DNA of 6,167 nt from an uncultured Porphyromonadaceae bacterium (lineage in GTDB: Bacteria > Bacteroidota > Bacteroidia > Bacteroidales > Muribaculaceae). The notes under the pieces are model-generated. The model saw only the letters and a program-made list of their open reading frames with translations. It did no database searches and was not told where the DNA came from. A program made the translations under genes and the position numbers. Each line of letters starts with the position of its first letter. Position 1 is the first letter of the stretch. The stretch spans positions 1 through 6,167 of the forward strand of contig CAMWZB010000068.1 in the NCBI GenBank assembly GCA_947178655.1, in the 5' to 3' direction. Of the stretch, positions 1-5,852 are shown one piece after another.

Positions 1-726
1 CCACTTGGCATCTACTGCCACAGTAGCTTCGCCGAGTTTGGCACGCTTGGTGGTGATAAGGATGACACCATTGGCGCCACGAGCACCGTAGAGAGCATTC
101 GAAGCGGCATCCTTGAGCACCGTCATCGACTCGATGTCGTTGGTGTTCAGCGAGGATATGTCGCCGGAGTAAGGCGAACCGTCCACGATAACGAGAGGCG
201 CATTGTCAGCCATGAGCGACGAGAAACCGCGGATGCGGATGGTGGGAGTGTTGCCGCCGGGATCGCCGGAGGCGTTCGAAAGCTGGAGACCGGCCACCTT
301 GCCCGAGAGAGCGTCAAGGGCGTTGGTCACTTGCGTCTTCTCGATTGACGCCGAGCTCACAGTCGCGGCAGAACCGGTGAACGATGACTTGGACTGCTTA
401 CCGTATGCCACGACAAGAACTTCACCAAGAAGCTCATTGTCAGAATGGAGTTCGATGAGCATGTCACCGGGAGTGATGTCGACAGTAGCAGTCTGATAGC
501 CGACATACGACACTGTAAGGGTCTTGGCCGTCGTCGGAACCTTAAGACTGAACTTGCCGTCTATATCAGTTGCTACGGCGATACCCGGGCCCGCGCTGAC
601 CGAAACACCGATCAGCTCTTCCTTAGACTGGGCGTCTACGACAGTACCGTTGACTGTGCGCGTCTGAGCCGACGCACATAAGCCTATGGCAAGCACTGTC
701 AAAAGTAATAAAAACAGCTTTTTCAT
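1..726 (-). CDS. SusC/RagA-family TonB-linked outer membrane receptor, N-terminal part (runs off left edge)
   Basis: The minus strand is open from an ATG at 726 to base 1, giving the first 242 residues of a protein whose family is usually about 1000 residues long. Residues 1-20 are a signal peptide (MKKLF start, leucine-rich core, CASA before the cut), and the mature protein would begin with Gln21. Residues 23-95 are a carboxypeptidase-regulatory-like domain (NGTVVDA, DGKFSLKV, VSYVGYQT). A TonB-box-like stretch, EVLVVAYGK, lies at 102-110. From about 113 comes the plug domain with family hallmarks: LSGKVAGLQL (140-149), IRIRGFSS (163-170), PLVIVDG (177-183), and ESMTVLKDAAS followed by LYGARGANGVILITTK (199-227). 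These proteins form the barrel of outer-membrane nutrient importers, normally paired with a SusD-like lipoprotein encoded downstream, which would lie outside the window. The substrate cannot be read from this part. The ATG follows an A-rich leader without a Shine-Dalgarno, typical of Bacteroidetes. Confidence 0.96.
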   Translation of the reverse strand, partial: MKKLFLLLLTVLAIGLCASAQTRTVNGTVVDAQSKEELIGVSVSAGPGIAVATDIDGKFSLKVPTTAKTLTVSYVGYQTATVDITPGDMLIELHSDNELLGEVLVVAYGKQSKSSFTGSAATVSSASIEKTQVTNALDALSGKVAGLQLSNASGDPGGNTPTIRIRGFSSLMADNAPLVIVDGSPYSGDISSLNTNDIESMTVLKDAASNALYGARGANGVILITTKRAKLGEATVAVDAKW

Positions 727-817
727 ACTTTTTTAATTAGACATAATATTGATTGATTTTCAGAAATTTATACCTGTCATATGCAATGGAGCAACAGCAC
801 GCATATGTTTAGTGAAG

Positions 818-825
818 CAAAGGTA
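818..825 (-). promoter_or_regulatory. Bacteroidetes-type -7 element for the SusC-like gene
   Basis: Read on the minus strand, this is TACCTTTG, a perfect match to the Bacteroidetes primary sigma factor -7 consensus TAnnTTTG. It would place the transcript start near 812 and leave a leader of roughly 85 bases before the ATG at 726. No clear TTTG -33 element lies at the usual 19-21 base spacing; the corresponding stretch around 844-850 reads TGCGAA on the minus strand. The promoter may therefore be weak or need an activator, as is common for SusC/SusD operons driven by ECF sigma/anti-sigma pairs or hybrid two-component regulators. That last point is inference. Confidence 0.6.
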
Positions 826-1040
826 ATACAATTTTTTTGAATTTTCGCACTTTTTTACGCCCAAAAGCAAATATTTAACATTTTTATTGCTCAATCTGAC
901 ACTTTGCAATCAACGAAACGAGTTACTCCGGCTTACATCTTGCACACTAACACAGGGACAAAGTGACAGTTACGGACACCACTGCCTGACTTTTTGTTCC
1001 GATTCAGCCTCTTTTTAAGCGATAGTGTAGATTTGACACC

Positions 1041-1057
1041 CATCAGGAAATCTGATG
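1041..1057. repeat. Perfect 6-bp inverted repeat with 5-base centre, possible operator
   Basis: CATCAG (1041-1046) and CTGATG (1052-1057) are exact reverse complements around GAAAT. The site lies about 80 bases upstream of the cyclase -33 box and well upstream of the SusC-like promoter. It could be bound by a dimeric regulator. It is short enough to occur by chance and no regulator gene is nearby. Confidence 0.25.
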
Positions 1058-1122
1058 CGACAGCCATCTGCCAGCCGGAAGTGGCGGAGGACTCGGTGTA
1101 CGGCAAATTCCTTCACAATTAT

Positions 1123-1153
1123 TTTGCAGGTTTGTAGCTTTTTTGTAACTTTG
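1123..1153 (+). promoter_or_regulatory. Bacteroidetes-type promoter for the cyclase-sufE operon
   Basis: TTTG at 1123-1126 serves as the -33 element and TAACTTTG at 1146-1153 matches the -7 consensus TAnnTTTG exactly. The 19-base spacing is the family norm. A second TTTG at 1131-1134 is too close to serve. Transcription should begin near 1158-1160, leaving a short leader of about 25 bases before the ATG at 1183. This looks like a strong housekeeping-type promoter. Confidence 0.82.
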
Positions 1154-1182
1154 CACCATATTAATAATAGCTTACTATCACC

Positions 1183-2190
1183 ATGGGAAAATGGAAATTT
1201 CTTGCTGCTTGCTTTCTGGCTTCGCTCCTCGCCACTGAAGGATGCAAAAGTTCTACTCAGGATTCTTCAGCCAAAGCCAAGTCAGCACCCACGGGTGTGC
1301 GTTCCGGTAGTTTCAGCGGCGACAGTGCCTACGCACATGTCGCAGCCCAGGTCGCCTTCGGCCCCCGGGTCCCCGGCTCAAAAGGCCATGCCGACTGCCG
1401 CCAATACATAGTCGACCGTCTCAATGCATACAATGCCGACACTGTCATCGTGCAGGACGCCACAGTCAAGGCATATAACGGCGACATTCTCCCTATCAGC
1501 AACATCATAGCCCAATATAACCGCACCAATATCCGCCGCATCCTTCTGGCCGCACACTGGGATACACGCCCGTGGGCCGACCAGGACGACAATGCCGCAG
1601 ACCGCGACAAGCCCATACCGGGAGCCAACGACGGCGCAAGCGGTGTGGCCGTCCTCCTCGAGATAGCCCGCAACCTTGCCGCCCGGATGCCCGCGGCAGG
1701 CGTCGATTTGATATTCTTCGACGCCGAGGACTACGGACACAGCGGAGGATTCGAGAACCACAACGATACATGGTGCCTCGGCTCTCAGCACTGGGCCAAA
1801 GACCGGATACCGTACACCACGGGCAACCTTCCCGTATACGGCATACTGCTCGACATGGTCGGAGGACGCGACGCACGCTTCCACTACGAAGCATTCGCGC
1901 ATCAGAACGCCCCCACCCCCACCCTAAAGGTGTGGAGCGAGGCCAAACGACTCGGATACGGCGACATGTTCGTCAACAGCATCGGCGGCATCATCATCGA
2001 CGACCACGTAGTCCTCACCCGTGCCGGAATACCCACCACCGACATCATAGAGCTCAACAACGTCGCCACTTCATCATTCCCGCCCACATGGCACACTCAT
2101 GACGACGACCTGGAGCACATCGACCCCGAAGTGCTCGAAGCCGTAGGGCAGACAGTTCTAAATGTGGCTTACAACGAAAAACCTTTCTGA
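1183..2190 (+). CDS. M28-family glutaminyl-peptide cyclotransferase-like lipoprotein
   Basis: 335 residues. The N-terminus is a lipoprotein signal with a lipidated Cys expected at 21 (LLATEGC). Glu at -2 makes the lipobox atypical, and no acidic surface-export motif follows the Cys, so a periplasm-facing anchor is likely. The rest is a zinc aminopeptidase-fold domain with the landmarks of glutaminyl cyclases: AAHWDTRPW (123-131), PGANDGASG with the metal ligand Asp150, FFDAEDYG with Glu182/Asp183 where animal enzymes have DGEE, LGSQHWA (199-205), LLDMVGG with Asp224, IIDDH with Asp273, and TWHTHDD with metal ligand His304 preceded by Trp303. Glu182, Asp224, Asp273, Trp303 and His304 match, by motif, the human residues E201, D248, D305, W329 and H330. 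Such enzymes cyclise N-terminal Gln to pyroglutamate. An ordinary M28 aminopeptidase is less likely because the Trp-His and Asp-Asp-His motifs are cyclase-like. The start follows the promoter at a normal short distance. It is co-directional with sufE, 4 bases downstream. Confidence 0.9.
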   Translation: MGKWKFLAACFLASLLATEGCKSSTQDSSAKAKSAPTGVRSGSFSGDSAYAHVAAQVAFGPRVPGSKGHADCRQYIVDRLNAYNADTVIVQDATVKAYNGDILPISNIIAQYNRTNIRRILLAAHWDTRPWADQDDNAADRDKPIPGANDGASGVAVLLEIARNLAARMPAAGVDLIFFDAEDYGHSGGFENHNDTWCLGSQHWAKDRIPYTTGNLPVYGILLDMVGGRDARFHYEAFAHQNAPTPTLKVWSEAKRLGYGDMFVNSIGGIIIDDHVVLTRAGIPTTDIIELNNVATSSFPPTWHTHDDDLEHIDPEVLEAVGQTVLNVAYNEKPF

Positions 2191-2194
2191 AAAA

Positions 2195-2626
2195 ATGACC
2201 GACGCAAGCATACAGGACAAAGAACGGGACATCATCGACGAATTCTCGGAAGTCGACGACTGGATGGACCGATATGCCATGATCATCGACATGGGAAACG
2301 CGCTCGAACCGCTACCCGACTCACTAAAAACACCCGACCGCCTCATCGAAGGATGCCAAAGCCGTGTATGGCTCGACGCAACCCTTGATGAAAACGGCCG
2401 GATACACTACCGCGCCGACTCCGACGCAATCATAGTCAAAGGCATCATATCAATGCTCGTCGACGTGCTCTCTGACCACACTCCCGACGAGATACTCGGC
2501 GCTGACCTCAACTTCATCAAAGAAATCGGCCTGGCCGAGCATCTCTCCCCCACACGCAGCAATGGCCTTGTAGCCATGGTCAAGCAGATGCGGGCCTACG
2601 CCGCCGCGTATAAGATGAAGGACTGA
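2195..2626 (+). CDS. sufE: SufE family cysteine desulfurase activator
   Basis: 143 residues, the usual SufE length. SufE accepts persulfide sulfur from the cysteine desulfurase SufS and passes it to the SufBCD scaffold during cytosolic Fe-S cluster assembly. The signature LIEGCQSRVWL spans residues 50-60, with the sulfur-accepting Cys54. The N-terminal helical part (DEFSEVDDWMDRYAMIIDMG, 15-34) and the central segment with the I-V-K-G-I motif (about 82-86) also fit the family. I chose the ATG at 2195 because it lies 4 bases after the upstream stop, has an A-rich leader and gives a family-length N-terminus. An in-frame ATG at 2162 would add 11 residues and overlap the cyclase gene. No sufS, sufB, sufC or sufD is visible. 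The stop codon (2624-2626) directly abuts phage-derived sequence, and the opposing portal frame ends inside this gene at 2580. Confidence 0.95.
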   Translation: MTDASIQDKERDIIDEFSEVDDWMDRYAMIIDMGNALEPLPDSLKTPDRLIEGCQSRVWLDATLDENGRIHYRADSDAIIVKGIISMLVDVLSDHTPDEILGADLNFIKEIGLAEHLSPTRSNGLVAMVKQMRAYAAAYKMKD

Positions 2627-3923
2627 CCTTCCCCAGCGCCTTGACATCTCTCGCATCCACGAACGACCCGAACGTATCGTAGATATCGGTCAGCGCTATC
2701 GAAGCCATGCGTATCTGACTGTCGAGCATGTCAGCGCCACGCGCACTGACATCCGACCTTCCGAGCAGCGCCGCACCTACTCCCGAAATATCATCGAAGA
2801 GCTTCAGCTGCAACTGGAGCAACTGGTACGCGCCCGTATCCGACGTATTGGTCACCACCTGCTGCGGAAGATGCTCGCCGCGCCCCGACACCGGTATAAC
2901 TCCGTCGGTCCGGGCCCATACCGACGTTATATCATCCCAGGAGAAACCTTCGACCATCTGGTCCATCGGATACAGCAGCACTCCCTTGGCGGCTGTGGCC
3001 AGCATGCGGTCCATCATCACTATCAGACGATTGATGTGACGCTGCTGGTCGATGACATCCTCTACGAACGGATGCACCTCACCGTCAGTCAGCGGATAGA
3101 ACTTCACCACGAACGGATGCGCCCCGTGCCCGTAAGGCGAATCGTACTCCGACAGCACCGTCCCGTCAGGAGCCAGATAGCGGCAGTGCCACACAAAGCG
3201 CTTCGACGCACGCGACACATCCTCATTGTCTCGACAGTCAAGTGTCCACACCTCTATCACACGATAGCGCGACGCTTCGGCCGAACAGAAAAAACTGTCG
3301 CCGTCAGCCGAGGCCCCGAGCGCGGCCGACTGAAGGGCACCCGTCATATCCAGGCCGCTGTACAAGTCCTGAAGCTCGGCCGCACGGCGGGGCGAGTCGC
3401 CGGCGAAGCGGTTGATTATCTCGGGCATCGACATGTCATGGAGCATTCCGGCCATATCTATGTCCCATCCGCGCGGATCACTGAACGCATTCACGAAGAA
3501 CCGCCGAGGGTCGACGTTGTCAATCCATATACCGCAGCCGTCCCACCGCCGTTCGTCAGTGATTCGCTGTATGGCGCAGCCCGATATGAGAAACTCCTCG
3601 AGCATCCGGCTGTCAAGTTCAGCAAGACTGTTGCGCCTCGCAATCTCAGCCATCGCCCCCTTGGTATAGCGCCCCTGCTCGGCACTCAGCACGCGGTAGC
3701 GCCCGACCACCGACTTCACCAGCTGGCGTATCATATTGTTTGTCAGAGGCTTCGAGCCACTAAGACGTATCAGTTCCTCCTCGCGTCGGAGGCGGCCCTT
3801 ATTGTCAGGCATAATGTCGCCCCACTGGTCGCCGTAAGTATAGCGCTTGTAGCGGTCGCGACGGGCACGCAGCCCCGAAGCCTTCTCCCAGGCCCTGTAG
3901 GCCGATTCAAGTATAGGATTCAT
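2580..3923 (-). CDS. P22-type phage portal protein, C-terminally truncated and fused to antisense sufE codons
   Basis: 447 residues. Portal proteins form the dodecameric ring at the capsid vertex through which DNA is packaged and which carries the tail. Support: an N-terminal aromatic/basic segment (RYKRYTYGDQWGD, 25-37); the early helix LTNNMIRQLVKSVVGRYR (60-77); VDPRRFFVNAFSDPRGWDID (137-156), matching the P22-portal pattern in which a bulk Asp-Pro follows a valine-aspartate-proline turn; KFYPLTDGEVHPFVEDVIDQ (274-293) leading into the long helix with QRHINRL; and DDISGVGAALLG (377-388). The start at 3923 lies 8 bases after the upstream stop. Residues 1-432 are phage-like. From residue 434 the frame runs antisense through the 3' end of sufE and gives a basic tail with four consecutive Arg (440-443) that belongs to no portal family. 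Related portals continue well beyond this helix, so the protein is probably short by a C-terminal domain and non-functional. Confidence 0.82.
   Translation of the reverse strand: MNPILESAYRAWEKASGLRARRDRYKRYTYGDQWGDIMPDNKGRLRREEELIRLSGSKPLTNNMIRQLVKSVVGRYRVLSAEQGRYTKGAMAEIARRNSLAELDSRMLEEFLISGCAIQRITDERRWDGCGIWIDNVDPRRFFVNAFSDPRGWDIDMAGMLHDMSMPEIINRFAGDSPRRAAELQDLYSGLDMTGALQSAALGASADGDSFFCSAEASRYRVIEVWTLDCRDNEDVSRASKRFVWHCRYLAPDGTVLSEYDSPYGHGAHPFVVKFYPLTDGEVHPFVEDVIDQQRHINRLIVMMDRMLATAAKGVLLYPMDQMVEGFSWDDITSVWARTDGVIPVSGRGEHLPQQVVTNTSDTGAYQLLQLQLKLFDDISGVGAALLGRSDVSARGADMLDSQIRMASIALTDIYDTFGSFVDARDVKALGKVSPSSYTRRRRPASA
2624..2632. other. Chromosome/phage junction at the sufE stop codon
   Basis: The last codon of sufE ends at 2626, and portal-like coding sequence on the other strand is recognisable to within a few codons of it (DARDVKALGKV, ending around 2625-2627). 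No intergenic spacer or terminator separates host gene from phage gene. The exact breakpoint is inferred from the end of portal-like content. Without the other end of the element, no att core can be identified. Confidence 0.6.
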
Positions 3924-3931
3924 AGCTATAT

Positions 3932-4507
3932 TCAGATTTGTGTGAGTATGTCCGTTGCCGGAATCGTAGAGAGCGCGGCTTCATCGAAGCAGTACGAGTC
4001 ATCGCCCGTATCGACAGCCGCATACAGGGTCGTCACCTGCGGCCCGGACGGCCACGCAAGGATTTCGCGCACTCGCTGCCCCGAGCCGGGCGGAAGAAGC
4101 ACTGCCACCGGACGGGATGCCGTGGCCGCCGTGAACGGATTCAGCTGCCGGCGCACCACCTGCTCTATCTCCGATGCCGGAAGAGGCTCCACCGCCCTGC
4201 TCCACCCTTTCAGACGGATGTCGAACACTCGCCGGCATATATCCGGAACGCGCACCAGCGAAGCGTCGCCCAAAGGAGGGTCGGGACGCGAAACCATCGT
4301 CGTGGCAGAGATATTCTCAGGAGCTATCAGCTCGCGCGGTCCATTGTCAAGTAAGTCAAGATACCACCTGCGCAACTGCGCTGACAGTATCGCGTCCACA
4401 TCTATGCCGTCGGTGCTCACGACGGAACAGTCAGTGCGCAGAGGCTCGAGACCGCCGATGCGACGGCGGTACTCGAGCAGCTCGGCGCGTGTCCAGGTCA
4501 ACTTCAT
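3932..4507 (-). CDS. Uncharacterised phage structural-module protein
   Basis: 191 residues, not recognised. Its ATG (4507-4505) shares its A with the TGA stop of the capsid gene (TGATG), so translation is probably coupled, and its stop is 8 bases before the portal start. An ATG is preferred over a TTG at 4564, which would overlap the capsid gene by 58 bases. No signal peptide or membrane segment is seen. The N-terminus is helical and basic (WTRAELLEYRRRIGG, 5-19). A charged middle segment follows (RVPDICRRVFDIRLKGW, 86-102), then a Pro/Gly loop VLLPPGSGQ (136-144) that superficially resembles a P-loop but lacks the GK[ST] core. Position between capsid and portal suggests a head-assembly or head-completion role, which is inference from context only. 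Confidence 0.75.
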   Translation of the reverse strand: MKLTWTRAELLEYRRRIGGLEPLRTDCSVVSTDGIDVDAILSAQLRRWYLDLLDNGPRELIAPENISATTMVSRPDPPLGDASLVRVPDICRRVFDIRLKGWSRAVEPLPASEIEQVVRRQLNPFTAATASRPVAVLLPPGSGQRVREILAWPSGPQVTTLYAAVDTGDDSYCFDEAALSTIPATDILTQI

Positions 4508-5784
4508 CAGGCAGTGCGTCCGAGCACCCTGATATGCGCCCCGGGATATCTGAGCACCAGGCACGACGCCTCCGTGAGCACCACGGCGTCAATATTGCGC
4601 TGGCCGGAAGCCCGAAGGTCAAGCGTCTCCGCCGAGAATGGCACATGCACGAACTTGGTCAGATAGTTCGGGTCGATGACGAAGCCGTCCGAAGCGTGCC
4701 CGCACTGGTCGAATACTTCCGAGTGCACCACATAAAGCGTACCGAAGTTCGACACTATCTCCTTGAACTCTATACCCCACTTCACACGGGTGATACCCGC
4801 CGAGACCACCTTCGAGTACTGAAGACGGCTCAGAGCCTCTACCAGTGCCGTTCCGGCCACAAGAATCTTGCGGCGCGACCCGTTGTTGCCCGTGAACGCC
4901 TTGCTGCACAGACTCACCAGGTCTCCCTCGCTCAGCGAGTCAAGGTCGAGCTCAACACTCCCGGGCGCCTGTCCCCAGATACCGCCCGTAAAGTAGACAT
5001 ACTCTTTTTTGATGGGATCGTAGATTTTGGCCCGCTGTCCGAAGAGGAAACTCTTCTCCATCCCCAGACGCATGTCTATGATGGCAGCCTCCTCCTGATC
5101 GGAGAAATTCCAGCCCACCTCCTTACCGGCGATTTTGGCGAGCGTGCTCTGCTCCACCTGCATCTTGAATATCTGACAGTTGTTGGACGCTTTCCGGGGC
5201 AGAGCCGAGAACTGCGCCGTCTGCACGTCAAGCTCCGTCGCCGCACGGCCCATACGCACCAGGCGGCTTCCGGCCGGTATCTCAGGCATCTCCAGATACT
5301 CGTGACCCATCGAAGAGGCCGGTTTGCCGTTCAGCGGAGTCATCTCCACACCTCCGTCATCACTGCGCGACACCACATAGAGCACCAGCGGACCGGCAGG
5401 ACTGCCGAAGCCGGTCACCTCAGGCACCAGCACAGTCTCCGAGACATCGAATATACTGTCATTGTCCGTCTTGAGCCTGAATGTCGTCAGCCCGCCGCGG
5501 TCCATGCCGGGAGAGCCGTCGTAGGCCTCAACCAGCTTGGCTTCGGTCAGCTTGGTGTCCACCGAATAGTATTCGACGGTCATAGCCGTAGCACGGCGGC
5601 TATGCGCGCAGCGTGTCAGCTGGTCGATCGGAGTCGACATCGGACGCACCTTCACTATGCGCCGGTCGACCGAGTTCTTCAGCAGGCCGGGCGCAGCCTG
5701 CTCGAGATTTTCAGTTGTGGCGATTCCACCCACATGGCGTCCGCCGGCCGTTCCGGCCACAATGTTGCTTTTCTTATCTTCCAT
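4507..5784 (-). CDS. Phage major capsid protein, SU10/DUF5309-like
   Basis: 425 residues from the ATG at 5784. The protein would build the icosahedral shell. Family-like landmarks: RRIVKVRPMSTPIDQL (41-56), corresponding to the N-terminal 'I.P..TP' segment; RATAMTVEYYSVDTKL (64-79), corresponding to the 'kat....W..d.L' strand; the spine-helix-like EEAAIIDMRLGMEKSFLFGQ (231-250); a domain with KILVAGTALVEALSRL (306-321); and a C-terminal strand-rich part (NFGTLYVVHSEVFDQ, 346-360; FVIDPNYLTKFVHVPF, 368-383) ending in the conserved-looking ASCLVLRYPGAH (406-417). This is an HK97-fold type assignment by pattern, not by search. A TTG at 5874 would extend the frame by 30 residues, but that stretch is AT-rich near the ATG and overlaps the upstream gene, so MEDKK is the better start. 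The stop overlaps the next start by one base. Confidence 0.75.
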   Translation of the reverse strand: MEDKKSNIVAGTAGGRHVGGIATTENLEQAAPGLLKNSVDRRIVKVRPMSTPIDQLTRCAHSRRATAMTVEYYSVDTKLTEAKLVEAYDGSPGMDRGGLTTFRLKTDNDSIFDVSETVLVPEVTGFGSPAGPLVLYVVSRSDDGGVEMTPLNGKPASSMGHEYLEMPEIPAGSRLVRMGRAATELDVQTAQFSALPRKASNNCQIFKMQVEQSTLAKIAGKEVGWNFSDQEEAAIIDMRLGMEKSFLFGQRAKIYDPIKKEYVYFTGGIWGQAPGSVELDLDSLSEGDLVSLCSKAFTGNNGSRRKILVAGTALVEALSRLQYSKVVSAGITRVKWGIEFKEIVSNFGTLYVVHSEVFDQCGHASDGFVIDPNYLTKFVHVPFSAETLDLRASGQRNIDAVVLTEASCLVLRYPGAHIRVLGRTA

Positions 5785-5852
5785 AAGTTTAGTGATATAT
5801 TGATTAAAAAACTCCGGTTCTCCCTCCCCGAGAAGTACATTGTCAAAAAAAG

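Larger units (their letters stand above)
727..1182. other. Divergent intergenic region
   Basis: These 456 bases separate the SusC-like gene from the cyclase gene. They hold the two outward-facing promoters described separately, the 17-base palindrome at 1041-1057, and AT-rich tracts around 727-900 and 1117-1182. The middle part (about 900-1116) is less AT-rich and contains only very short open frames on either strand. I see no tRNA, no rho-independent terminator and no recognisable riboswitch. Confidence 0.7.

Noticed and set aside
203..681. Two plus-strand frames (203-496 and 445-681)
   Set aside because: They are antisense to the SusC-like signal peptide, regulatory and plug domains, and have no features of their own.
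933..1067. 44-codon ATG frame on the minus strand in the intergenic region
   Set aside because: It has no promoter, no conserved motif and ordinary chance length; it overlaps the better-looking GTG frame at 1015-1116 in another phase.
1055..1411. 118-codon plus-strand frame overlapping the cyclase start
   Set aside because: It spans the promoter of the cyclase operon and continues out of frame inside the cyclase gene.
1378..1902. Minus-strand open frames across the cyclase gene (also 1329-1673 and 1505-1894)
   Set aside because: They lie opposite a gene with clear catalytic motifs and show no domain of their own.
2560..2660. Attachment-site core at the sufE end
   Set aside because: Only one end of the element is in the window, so no duplicated core can be tested; no direct repeat is evident here.
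4080..4105. Possible P-loop in the unknown 191-residue protein (LPPGSGQ)
   Set aside because: It lacks the lysine and Ser/Thr of a Walker A motif, and no Walker B is seen.
2871..4532. 553-codon open frame on the plus strand
   Set aside because: It is antisense to the portal and the 191-residue protein, has the composition of a shadow frame and no family features.
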